Position numbers and translations under genes: made by a program. From Micromonospora sediminicola (lineage in GTDB: Bacteria > Actinomycetota > Actinomycetes > Mycobacteriales > Micromonosporaceae), in contig NZ_FLRH01000003.1 in NCBI RefSeq assembly GCF_900089585.1, positions 1,659,001 through 1,723,000 on the forward strand: a DNA stretch of 64,000 bases, written 5' to 3'. The notes beneath the pieces were generated by a model. The model did no database searches. It saw only the letters and a list, made by a program, of their open reading frames with translations, and was not told the DNA's origin. This document shows, piece by piece, positions 18,273 to 26,390 of this stretch; the first letter of the stretch is position 1, and each line of letters opens with the position of its first letter.

Positions 18273-20054
18273 ATGGTCACCGTGTCTGGCCGCCATCGCA
18301 TGCGTACTAACCTTCGTGGGGCAGGTGCCGCCGCGGCGGCGACCGCTCTCGTCGCCGTCGTAGCCGGTTCCTGGTTCGGATACCAGCAGCTGGCCGGCCC
18401 GAACTGCTCGGGTCGGATCGAGCTGTCGGTGTCGGCCGCCCCGGAGATCGCCCCGGCGGTGCGCGGCGCCGCCGACGACTGGGTCGCCAACGGCGCCCGG
18501 GTCGGTGACACCTGCATCGCCGTCAACGTCACCTCGGCCGAGCCGGTCGACGTGGCCGCCGCCGTGGCGAGCAAGCACGGAGCCACCCTGGCCGGCGTCG
18601 GGCAGGCCAGTGGCACCGCGGTGACGCCCGACGTCTGGGTGCCCGACTCCTCCACCTGGCTGGTCCGGCTCAAGGCCGGCGGGGCCAGCGCCTTCGCCCC
18701 GGGCAACGGCGCCTCGATCGCGCGCAGCCCGGTGGTGGTCGCGCTGCCCGAGCCGGTGGCCTCGCGGATCGGCTGGCCGGACAAGGACCTCCGCTGGTCC
18801 GACCTGCTCAAGCAGGTGACGTCCAGCAAGCCGCTGCGGGCCGGGATCGTCGAGCCGACGCAGGACGCGGCCGGCCTGTCCGGCCTGCTGTCGCTGACCG
18901 CCGCCGCCAGCTCCACCGGTGAGGCCGGTTCCCCGCAGGCCCAGGAGGCCATGGTCGGGGCGCTGCGGGCGCTGGCCACCAACCGGTCCTCGCTGCGGCA
19001 GGACCTCCTCGCGCGGTTCCCGCGCTCGTCCGACCCCACGGCCATCGCCAACGGGCTGGGCGCGGCGGCGCTGTCCGAAGAGGACGTGATCGCCTACAAC
19101 AACACCAAGCCGCCGCTCAAGCTGGCCGCGCTCTACCTCGATCCGCCGCCGATCTCGCTGGACTACCCGTTCGCGGTGCTGCCGGGGATCGAGCCGAGCA
19201 AGGCGTCGGCCGCGCGGGTGCTCTACGAGGCGCTGCGCTCCGGCGACTTCAAGGACCGGCTCGCGGCCCAGTCGCTGCGCGCGCCGGACGGCAACTGGGG
19301 TCGCGGTTTCCAGGCGCCGACGGGCGCGCCGAGCCCGGCCAACGGTGGGGAGAAGCAGGTTCCGCCGTCCGGTCAGGGCGGCGCGGCCGAGCTGGACCCG
19401 GTCGCCATCGCGACGGCGACCACCACGTGGTCGGTCGCCACCCAGTCCGGTCGGATGCTCTGCGTCGTGGACGTCTCCGGCTCGATGAAGAAGCCGGTGG
19501 CCACGGCGAACGGCGCCAGCCGGGAGCAGGTCACGGTGGCGGCCGCGAGTCAGGGCCTGGGGCTGTTCGACGACTCCTGGTCGATCGGCCTGTGGACGTT
19601 CTCCACCAACCTGCGGGGCACGCAGGACTGGAACGAGCTGGTCGGGATCGGCCCGCTGTCGGGCAACCGGGGCACGCTGCAGCGCGGTCTGGCCTCCATC
19701 CGCCCCTCCAGCGGCGACACCGGCCTGTACGACACGATGCTCGCGGCCTACCAGAAGGTCCAGCAGGACTGGGAGCCCGGCAAGGTCAACTCGATCGTGC
19801 TCTTCACCGACGGCCAGAACGAGGACGACAACGGCATCTCGCAGAAGGACCTGCTCGACAAGCTGAAGAAGCTGCGGGACGACGAGCAGCCGGTGCAGGT
19901 GATCATCATCGGCATCGGCACCGACGTGAACCGCAAGGAGCTGAAGTCGATCACGGACGTCACCGGCGGCGGCGCGTTCGTGACCACCGACCCGAGCAAG
20001 ATCGGCGAGATCTTCCTGCAGGCGATCGCGTTGCGGCCGCCCGCTCCGCGTTGA
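18273..20054 (+). CDS. Extracytoplasmic solute-binding domain fused to a von Willebrand A domain
   Basis: 593 residues. One N-terminal membrane/signal segment (residues 17-40, AAAAATALVAVVAGSWFGYQ). An SBP_bac_11-like binding domain at about 50-355 is followed by a Gly/Pro-rich hinge and a VWA domain at about 388-585. The MIDAS motif DVSGSMKKP is intact, as are the later Thr/Asp positions (SGDTGLYDTM, FTDGQNEDD). Surface-located, anchored or secreted. The ligand is not predictable. The start is uncertain: ATG 18273, GTG 18282 and ATG 18300 are all possible, and none has a strong ribosome site. It is followed by a strong terminator. Confidence 0.87.
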   Translation: MVTVSGRHRMRTNLRGAGAAAAATALVAVVAGSWFGYQQLAGPNCSGRIELSVSAAPEIAPAVRGAADDWVANGARVGDTCIAVNVTSAEPVDVAAAVASKHGATLAGVGQASGTAVTPDVWVPDSSTWLVRLKAGGASAFAPGNGASIARSPVVVALPEPVASRIGWPDKDLRWSDLLKQVTSSKPLRAGIVEPTQDAAGLSGLLSLTAAASSTGEAGSPQAQEAMVGALRALATNRSSLRQDLLARFPRSSDPTAIANGLGAAALSEEDVIAYNNTKPPLKLAALYLDPPPISLDYPFAVLPGIEPSKASAARVLYEALRSGDFKDRLAAQSLRAPDGNWGRGFQAPTGAPSPANGGEKQVPPSGQGGAAELDPVAIATATTTWSVATQSGRMLCVVDVSGSMKKPVATANGASREQVTVAAASQGLGLFDDSWSIGLWTFSTNLRGTQDWNELVGIGPLSGNRGTLQRGLASIRPSSGDTGLYDTMLAAYQKVQQDWEPGKVNSIVLFTDGQNEDDNGISQKDLLDKLKKLRDDEQPVQVIIIGIGTDVNRKELKSITDVTGGGAFVTTDPSKIGEIFLQAIALRPPAPR

Positions 20055-20072
20055 CCCGACACTCAGCGATAA

Positions 20073-20108
20073 CCTTCCGCCGTACCGGATTTCCGGTACG
20101 GCGGAAGG
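20073..20108 (+). terminator. Terminator hairpin after the VWA gene
   Basis: A perfect inverted repeat with a 17-bp stem (CCTTCCGCCGTACCGGA and its complement) around a TT centre, 18 bp after the stop codon. Confidence 0.82.
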
Positions 20109-20265
20109 CTTCCCGGGTCAAGCACGGGAAAGTGAACTGACGGTAATGTGTCCGAATCAATCGGTAACCATAATTGTCTTGGCATGATGACCGGGTGCCC
20201 CGACCGCAGGCTCCCTCCGGAGCCGGGCGGGGGCGGGGCGGTCCTGAGCAGAGTGGGGAGGACCC

Positions 20266-21747
20266 GTGACCTCGGCGACGCTGTTGACCCCCGCCAGGAC
20301 GTCGCGACCCGGTGGTGACCGCCCCGGTGCGACGACGCGAGCCGCGGAGCGGGCCTACATCCGGGTCCTGGTGGTGCTCGACACCGCCGTGCTCGCCGTG
20401 GCCATCCTGGTGGGTTACCTGGCCCGGTTCGGTGACGAGCAGCCGACCGGCTCGGAGATCCCCTACGTGGTGGTCGCCCCGGTGCTCCTGCTGGTCTGGC
20501 TGGTCTCGCTCAAGGCCATGCGCTGCTACGACGACCAGGTGCTCGGCTACGGCGCGGACGAGTACCGACGGGTCAGCGCGGCGAGCCTGCGGCTCGCCGG
20601 CGGCATCGCCATCGCCGGCTACATCGCCGACGTCGGCGTGTCCCGCGGCTTCCTGGCGATCTCCTTCGCGGTCGGCACGCTCGGGCTGGAGGCGGCCCGG
20701 TTCGCGGCCCGCAAGCGGCTGCACAAGGCCCGCTACCGGGGCGGCGGCTGGTCGCGCAAGGTGCTCGTGGTCGGCGACACCGCACACGTGCTGGAGTTGG
20801 TGCACACACTGCGCCGGGAGCCGTACGCCGGCTACCAGGTGGTCGGCGCCTGCATTCCGGACGCCCTGCTCGCGCCGGTGCCGCAGCGGCTGGGCGACGT
20901 GCCGGTGGTCGGGTCGTTCCGGGGCATCCCGGAGGCGGCCACCGCGATCGGCGCGGACACCGTGGCGGTCACCGCCTCCGGCGAGCTGACCGCCACCCGG
21001 TTGCGCCGCCTCGGCTGGCAGCTGGAGGGCACCGGGGTGGACCTGGTGGTGGCCCCGGCGCTGACCGACGTGGCCGGCCCCCGCATCCACACCCGCCCGG
21101 TGGCCGGCCTCCCGCTGATCCACGTCGAGGCGCCCGAGTTCCGCGGCGCCCGCAAGCTGGTCAAGGGCTTCGTCGACCGGTCGATCTCGCTGATCGCCCT
21201 GCTCCTGCTCTCGCCGCTGCTGGCGGTGATCGCGCTGGCGATCAAGGTCGACAGCCGGGGCCCGGTGCTGTTCCGCCAGACCCGGGTTGGCCAGGGCGGC
21301 GAGGAGTTCGGCGTCTTCAAGTTCCGCACCATGGTGGTCAACGCCGACGCCCTGCTCGCCGAGCTGGCCGCGCGCAACGAGACCGACGGCCTGATGTTCA
21401 AGATGCGCGACGACCCGCGGGTCACCCGGATGGGCCGGCTGCTGCGCAAGTGGTCGCTGGACGAACTGCCCCAGCTCGCCAACGTCCTGCTCGGCCAGAT
21501 GAGCCTGGTCGGCCCGCGCCCGCCGCTGCCCTCCGAGGTGGCCCGCTACGACGGCGACGTGGCCCGCCGGCTGCTGGTCAAGCCCGGCATGACCGGCCTC
21601 TGGCAGGTCAGCGGCCGGTCCGACCTGAGCTGGGAGGACGGCATCCGGCTCGACCTCTACTACGTGGAGAACTGGTCGCTCGCGGCCGACCTGACCATCC
21701 TCTGGAAGACGTTCGGCGCGGTGCTCAACAGCCGCGGCGCGTACTGA
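20266..21747 (+). CDS. Polyprenyl-phosphate sugar-phosphotransferase (exopolysaccharide priming enzyme)
   Basis: 493 residues. GTG start behind GGGAGG. Four N-terminal TM helices lie in the first ~130 residues, then a CoA-binding/Rossmann-like region (KVLVVGDTAHVLELVHTLRREP). A fifth membrane helix at about 305-328 is followed by the bacterial sugar transferase domain, with KVDSRGPVLFRQTRVGQGG, FKFRTM, RMGRLLRKWSLDELPQ and LWQVSGRSDLSW. It transfers a hexose-1-phosphate to undecaprenyl phosphate at the inner membrane to start repeat-unit assembly (WbaP/CpsE type). No other glycan genes are adjacent. Confidence 0.94.
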   Translation: MTSATLLTPARTSRPGGDRPGATTRAAERAYIRVLVVLDTAVLAVAILVGYLARFGDEQPTGSEIPYVVVAPVLLLVWLVSLKAMRCYDDQVLGYGADEYRRVSAASLRLAGGIAIAGYIADVGVSRGFLAISFAVGTLGLEAARFAARKRLHKARYRGGGWSRKVLVVGDTAHVLELVHTLRREPYAGYQVVGACIPDALLAPVPQRLGDVPVVGSFRGIPEAATAIGADTVAVTASGELTATRLRRLGWQLEGTGVDLVVAPALTDVAGPRIHTRPVAGLPLIHVEAPEFRGARKLVKGFVDRSISLIALLLLSPLLAVIALAIKVDSRGPVLFRQTRVGQGGEEFGVFKFRTMVVNADALLAELAARNETDGLMFKMRDDPRVTRMGRLLRKWSLDELPQLANVLLGQMSLVGPRPPLPSEVARYDGDVARRLLVKPGMTGLWQVSGRSDLSWEDGIRLDLYYVENWSLAADLTILWKTFGAVLNSRGAY

Positions 21748-21756
21748 GGCGGACCG

Positions 21757-22887
21757 TCAGGGCTGCGGGCCCAGCCAGTCCAGGCAGACCACCACCGCGT
21801 CGTCGACCAGGTCGCCGGCCACGAACGCGCGCAGGTCGCCGATCAGCGACCGGACGGCGTCCAGCGCCTCCATCGGTCCGGTGCGGCGCAGGAACCGGTC
21901 CAGCGCCGCCTCGCCGTACCGGACCTGCTCGGCGGTCGCGTCGATCACCCCGTCGCTGACCACGAAGAGCCGGTCGCCGCGCTCCAGCTGGAACCGCTGC
22001 TCCCGGTAGTCGGTGGCCTCGAACATGCCGAGCGGGAACTGCTTGTCCAGCACCTGCTCGGCCACCACGCCGTCGCGCAGCCGGATCAGGCGGGGCGAGC
22101 CGGCGTCGACCGCGGTCAGCGCGCCGGTGGCCAGGTCCAGCTCCAGCAGGAGCACGGAGAGGTGCTGCGCGCCCCGATGCTGCGCGAAGATCGCCTGGTC
22201 GGCCAGGGCGGCCTGGTCGGCGAGGGAGATACCGGCCCGGCGGGCGTTGCGCAGCGCGTACGTGGCCAGCGAGGTGAGCAGCGCCGCCGCCACGCCCTCG
22301 CCGAAGCCGTTGAGTACCGCGAGCCACAGCCGGTGGCCGTCGTCGGACCAGTCGAAACTGTCCCCGCGCACCGCGTACGCCGGCTCCAGCTGCCCGGCGA
22401 GGCTGAACGAGGGCCGGATCCGGCTGCGCCCGGGCAGCAGCTCCCACTGCATCTCGGCGGCCAGGGTGAGCCGTCGGCTGCGGCGGGCGCCCAGGTAGAT
22501 GTCGGTGGTCGAGGTGACGGCGGCCAGCTCGTGCCCGACCACGGTGGCGATGGTGTCCAGCTGCCGGAGGGCGTCCGGGTCGTCGGGCGCCGGTGAGATC
22601 CGCAGCACGCCCCGGCGCTCACCCCGCATCCCCACCGGGAACCACCCGGTCCCGTCGACGACCACCGGCTCCTGGTGGTCGAAGGCGCGCCAGGCCGGGT
22701 GACCGGGGCCGGTGATCGGCTCTCCGCCGCCCAACGGCAGCAGTTCGGCGAGCCGGTAGTCGACCTGGTAGAGCTCGGTGCGGGTGATTCCGTACCGGCG
22801 GGCCAGCTCGTCGGCGAGCCGGTCCACGATGAGATCTGTCGGCGCATCCGTCACGATCTGGCGCGCGCGAACCTCCGCTCCGCTCAT
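21757..22887 (-). CDS. PP2C/SpoIIE-type serine phosphatase with N-terminal GAF-like domain
   Basis: 376 residues. A GAF-like sensor occupies about 10-125. A SpoIIE phosphatase domain covers about 150-370 (RGDSFDWSDDGHRLWLAVLNGFGEGVAAAL, VVSDGVIDAT, then VDDAVVVCLDW). The usual GGDfyD acidic motif appears as RGDSFDW, so one metal-binding position is altered but the aspartates remain. Such enzymes dephosphorylate anti-anti-sigma (STAS) proteins. It is convergent with the transferase gene (9-bp gap) and divergent from the MarR gene. Confidence 0.88.
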   Translation of the reverse strand: MSGAEVRARQIVTDAPTDLIVDRLADELARRYGITRTELYQVDYRLAELLPLGGGEPITGPGHPAWRAFDHQEPVVVDGTGWFPVGMRGERRGVLRISPAPDDPDALRQLDTIATVVGHELAAVTSTTDIYLGARRSRRLTLAAEMQWELLPGRSRIRPSFSLAGQLEPAYAVRGDSFDWSDDGHRLWLAVLNGFGEGVAAALLTSLATYALRNARRAGISLADQAALADQAIFAQHRGAQHLSVLLLELDLATGALTAVDAGSPRLIRLRDGVVAEQVLDKQFPLGMFEATDYREQRFQLERGDRLFVVSDGVIDATAEQVRYGEAALDRFLRRTGPMEALDAVRSLIGDLRAFVAGDLVDDAVVVCLDWLGPQP

Positions 22888-22943
22888 CTTTGCTCCTTTG
22901 CACAGGTCGCCGGGCTGGTCCGGGGAGTAGTCTCGGGCCCACC

Positions 22944-23561
22944 ATGACCGAAGAGCGCGGTCCCCGGGGACCTGAAGCGAGTATGTCCGCCGCCCTGGAC
23001 GAGGCGGCGGGCACCCTGCTGGCCGTCTGGGAGGCGGCGCGGGAGCGCACCACCAGCCGGCTCTCCGGAGCCCAGCTCCGCGCGGTCATGGTCATCGAGC
23101 AGTATGACGGGATCAACCTCCGCCGGCTCGCCACCCTGACCGACATGCTGCTCTCCTCCGCCAGCCGACTCTGTGACCGATTGGTGGCGGCCGGAATGCT
23201 GGAGCGCGAGCCGGGCCGCTACGACCGCCGGGAGATCTCGCTGCACCTCACCCCGGCGGCCCGACGGCTCCTCGCCGAGCTGCGCACCGACCGGCGACAC
23301 CGGCTGGCGCGGATCCTGGCCGGGATGAGCGTTGACGGCCGGGCGGCCCTCCTGCGCGGGATGCGCGAGTTCGACGAGGTCGGCCGGCGCGGTGAGGCCA
23401 CCGTGGCCGAGGGCTGGCCGGTCCTGCAACCCTCCGGGGAGCGCATCGGGGACCCGTTGGCCGAGCCGACGCCCCCGGCCCCGGCCGCCGAACCCACCCC
23501 GCCCCACCCGGCCGGCGAACCGCACCCGCCCGGTGAACCCCCGGTGGCCCGCACCGCCTGA
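22944..23561 (+). CDS. MarR-family transcriptional regulator
   Basis: 205 residues from ATG 22944; ATG 22983 is an alternative. The winged helix is at about 45-125 (LSGAQLRAVMVIEQYDGINL, LATLTDMLLSSASRLCDRLVAAGMLEREPGRYDRREISLHLT). The tail after residue 165 is Pro/Ala-rich and disordered. It probably binds DNA as a dimer; the ligand is unknown. It starts 56 bp from the divergent phosphatase gene, so it may control that gene and itself. Confidence 0.9.
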   Translation: MTEERGPRGPEASMSAALDEAAGTLLAVWEAARERTTSRLSGAQLRAVMVIEQYDGINLRRLATLTDMLLSSASRLCDRLVAAGMLEREPGRYDRREISLHLTPAARRLLAELRTDRRHRLARILAGMSVDGRAALLRGMREFDEVGRRGEATVAEGWPVLQPSGERIGDPLAEPTPPAPAAEPTPPHPAGEPHPPGEPPVARTA

Positions 23562-23592
23562 CCCGGCCCGGCCGACCACCGGGACGGCGCCC

Positions 23593-24588
23593 TCAGGCGA
23601 GGGCGACCGCGGCCCGGGCCGTACGCAGCCGCTCGACCACCCGGGGATGCTCGGTCAGAGCCCGTTCCAGGGCGGCGAGGACGTCGTCGAGCACCCCCCG
23701 CCCGCCCCGGGCGGTGAGCGCCTCCCCCTGCCACCGGACGAAGTCCAGCAACAGCTGGTCGTCGTCCACCCGGACGGCCGCTACCAGCGCGTCCACCAGG
23801 TGCGCGAGGCCCGAGGCGACGTCCTCGGCGGTTTCCTCCGGCGGATCGACCACGCTCAGCGCGAGCCGGACCAGATCGCGCCTGCGGTGCAGCACCGCCA
23901 CGTACGCGTCGTCCGGCGGGGGCGGCGGGGAGCCGGTGTGCGCGCCGGCCGACAGCGGCCCGGACAGCAGCCGGACCGCGTCCCGGGCGCTGGCGCCCCA
24001 GGCCGCCGCGCCGATCGCCGTCGCCCACCGGCCCTCCGGACCGAAGCCGGGACCGCCGGCCAGCACCGGCACCCCGGCCGTCCGGCTCGCCTCCACCATC
24101 CGCGCCGCCCGGACCAGCCGGTTGGGCTGCACACAGCTCAGCAGCACCGCGTCCGGCCCGGTCTGGTGCAGGTAGGAAACCAGGTGCCGGGCCGGCACGC
24201 TGGCGCCCAGGAAGGTGACCCGCCACCCGGCCGCCCGGACCACCTCGCTGACGATCCGCGCGGCCAGCGCGTGCCACTCGCCCTCGACGCAGGCCACCAC
24301 CACGTGCCCGCGGCGTGACGGGCCGACGGCCGCGCCCAGCGCGTCGACCACCAGTTCGCTGACGTGGGTCGCGGCGTGCTCCTGGGCGACGCTCCAGGAA
24401 CCGGTGAGCCACCGCCGGCCGATCTCCCGCTGGGCGACCGCGACCAGGTCGACCAGGACGTCCGCGACCGAGCAGCCCTCGGCCAGCAGGCCCTGGGCGA
24501 GCGCCACCGCGCCGGCCCGGTCGGCCCGCTCCAGGTGGTCGAGGTACGCGGCGAGCGACTCCGGCCCGATCCGGCAATCCGAACTCAC
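23593..24588 (-). CDS. Cobalamin-binding protein with B12-photoreceptor signature, lacking a DNA-binding domain
   Basis: 331 residues from GTG 24588. A helical B12-binding_2-like cap (about 8-90) contains W60-x9-E70-H71 (WLTGSWSVAQEH), the WX9EH pattern known from CarH/LitR light sensors, where it sits above the adenosyl group of adenosylcobalamin. A Rossmann-type B12-binding domain follows (about 92-220): EWHALAARIV supplies the candidate lower-ligand His106, then GWRVTFLGASVP and LAGGPGF. Residues 235-331 are a helical domain I do not recognise. CarH proteins carry an N-terminal MerR helix-turn-helix; this one does not. It overlaps the upstream phosphatase gene by 4 bp (GTGA), so output probably goes through that partner rather than DNA (inference). 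Confidence 0.85.
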   Translation of the reverse strand: MSSDCRIGPESLAAYLDHLERADRAGAVALAQGLLAEGCSVADVLVDLVAVAQREIGRRWLTGSWSVAQEHAATHVSELVVDALGAAVGPSRRGHVVVACVEGEWHALAARIVSEVVRAAGWRVTFLGASVPARHLVSYLHQTGPDAVLLSCVQPNRLVRAARMVEASRTAGVPVLAGGPGFGPEGRWATAIGAAAWGASARDAVRLLSGPLSAGAHTGSPPPPPDDAYVAVLHRRRDLVRLALSVVDPPEETAEDVASGLAHLVDALVAAVRVDDDQLLLDFVRWQGEALTARGGRGVLDDVLAALERALTEHPRVVERLRTARAAVALA

Positions 24589-26312
24589 GCGGCGGCCACG
24601 GCCAGCATGGCGATGTCGTCGTGCGGCTGCCCGTCGAGCCACTCGTCGACGAGCTGGAGGACCCGGTCGACCAGGGCCGCCGGCGGCAGCCCGGCGCCGG
24701 AGGCCAGCGCCTGGCGCAGCCGGGCCTCGCCGAACATGGCCAACTCGGTGGGGCCGCCCCGGGCCTCGGTCACCCCGTCGGTGTACGTCAGGAGCAGGTC
24801 GCCCGGGGCCAGCCGGATCTCCGCCTCGACGAACCGCGCGTCGGTCAGCGCCCCCACCGGCATGCCGCCGACGGGGACCGCCTCGATCCCGCCGCCGGCC
24901 CGGACGACCAACGGCGCCGGATGCCCGCCGCCGGCCACCCGGACCAGCAGCCCGCCGTCCGGCTCCCGGGTCAGCGTGCCCAGCAGGAGCGTGGTGAACT
25001 GGGCCCGGCGGGCCGCGCCCGGCGCGTCCAGCAGGGCCCGGTTGAGCAGCTCCATCAGCTCCCGGGGCCGCTGTTCGACCAGGCGCAGCGTCTGCAACGA
25101 CTGGCGGACCCGGCCGGTCAGCACGGCCGCGCCGACGCCCTTGCCGCAGACGTCGCCGAGCGCGAACAGGCCACCCGCCGGGGTGGGGAACAGGTCGTAG
25201 AAGTCGCCGCCGATGCGCAGGCTGTCCCCGGCCGCCCGGTAACCGCCGGCCAGTGCCGTCCCGGCCAGTCGGGGCAGCTCCGGCGGAAGCAGGCTGCTCT
25301 GCAGCACGCGGGCCAGGTGGGCCTGCTCGCCGTAGAGTTCGGCGGCGGCCAGCGCGGCGCCCGCCCGGGCGGCGAACTCCCGGGCCAGCGAGATCTCCCG
25401 CTGGTCGAAGCCGGGCCGCTCGCGGCGCCGGGCCAGGACGAGCGCGCCGGCCGGACCGCCGGCGCTGGGCATCGGGCTGATCAGCACGGTGCCCGGCCGT
25501 CCGAAGCCCGCCGGCAGCACCTCGGCCAGGTCGGCCAGCTCCGCGTCCAGCCAGGGGCTGGGCTCGGTGAGGTCACCCTCCAGCGCCTCGACCAGCCCGG
25601 GGACCGACTCCACCGTCCGCCAGCCGGCCACGCCGGTGACCGGGCCGGGGTCGCCGGTCGCGTACCGGATCCAGTGCGGCTCGTCCTCGGCGGGGGGCGG
25701 CGGACGGTGCACCACCACGGCGACGTCGGCCAGGTAGGGCACCGGCAGGTCGACGGCGGCGCGCAGCGTCTGGTCACGGTGCAGGGAGAGCCCGAGGCGG
25801 CTGCCGGCCTGGGCGAGAAAGGCGGTCCGGGACCGCTCGGTGAGCAGCGCGTCGGTGCGCGCCTGCTCCTCGGTGACGTCCCGCACATACCAGGCGCGGC
25901 GTTCCCCGGCGAGCCCGCGTCGCACGCCCCGCAGCCGCCGGCCGTGGTGCTCGGTCTCGAACGATTCGGCGCCGTCGCGGGTCGCCTCGGCCAGCCCGGG
26001 CACCGCGCAGCCGGCCAGGTCCACGCCCGGCGTCAGCTCGGGGAGGAGTTCCGCCGCCATGGCGTTGACCAGGGTCACCTCGCCGGCGGCGTCGACGGTC
26101 ACGACGGCCTCGGCCAGCCCGTCCAGCAGTTCCCGGGCGAGCTGGTCGTCGGCCGGCAGCGCGGCGCCGACCCCGGCCACCCGCCGGGGTCGCTTCCTCC
26201 GGGCGTGTCCACCGCCGCTGACCGGCCCGGCGACACCGCCCCGGCGCGCGGCGGTCACCGCCGGTGGCCGGGCGCTTCGGTCGGTCGACCCGTGCGCATG
26301 CTGTCGGTGCAC
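24585..26312 (-). CDS. PAS-GAF-PP2C (SpoIIE/RsbU-type) phosphatase
   Basis: 575 residues. The N-terminal ~50 residues are basic and disordered. A PAS-like domain lies at about 57-150 (LLDGLAEAVVTVDAAGEVTLVN), GAF at about 160-320 and a PP2C/SpoIIE domain at about 345-573. Metal-binding motifs are intact: IGGDFYDLF, FALGDVCGKGVGAAVL, LLLTYTDGVTEAR, PHDDIAMLAV. It likely dephosphorylates an anti-anti-sigma factor in response to a small ligand. Translationally coupled to the downstream cobalamin-binding protein. The start is uncertain because the first ~45 residues look non-conserved. Confidence 0.9.
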   Translation of the reverse strand: MHRQHAHGSTDRSARPPAVTAARRGGVAGPVSGGGHARRKRPRRVAGVGAALPADDQLARELLDGLAEAVVTVDAAGEVTLVNAMAAELLPELTPGVDLAGCAVPGLAEATRDGAESFETEHHGRRLRGVRRGLAGERRAWYVRDVTEEQARTDALLTERSRTAFLAQAGSRLGLSLHRDQTLRAAVDLPVPYLADVAVVVHRPPPPAEDEPHWIRYATGDPGPVTGVAGWRTVESVPGLVEALEGDLTEPSPWLDAELADLAEVLPAGFGRPGTVLISPMPSAGGPAGALVLARRRERPGFDQREISLAREFAARAGAALAAAELYGEQAHLARVLQSSLLPPELPRLAGTALAGGYRAAGDSLRIGGDFYDLFPTPAGGLFALGDVCGKGVGAAVLTGRVRQSLQTLRLVEQRPRELMELLNRALLDAPGAARRAQFTTLLLGTLTREPDGGLLVRVAGGGHPAPLVVRAGGGIEAVPVGGMPVGALTDARFVEAEIRLAPGDLLLTYTDGVTEARGGPTELAMFGEARLRQALASGAGLPPAALVDRVLQLVDEWLDGQPHDDIAMLAVAAA

Positions 26313-26390
26313 CCCTCACTCGCCGGACAGGTTGCCTTGCGGCAAGCGTACCCAGCGGGCACGACGAATGCTTGTCGAGGACGGCCCCGG

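Noticed and set aside
20266..21747. Start of an exopolysaccharide gene cluster
   Set aside because: Only the priming transferase is present. No glycosyltransferase, flippase or polymerase genes follow.
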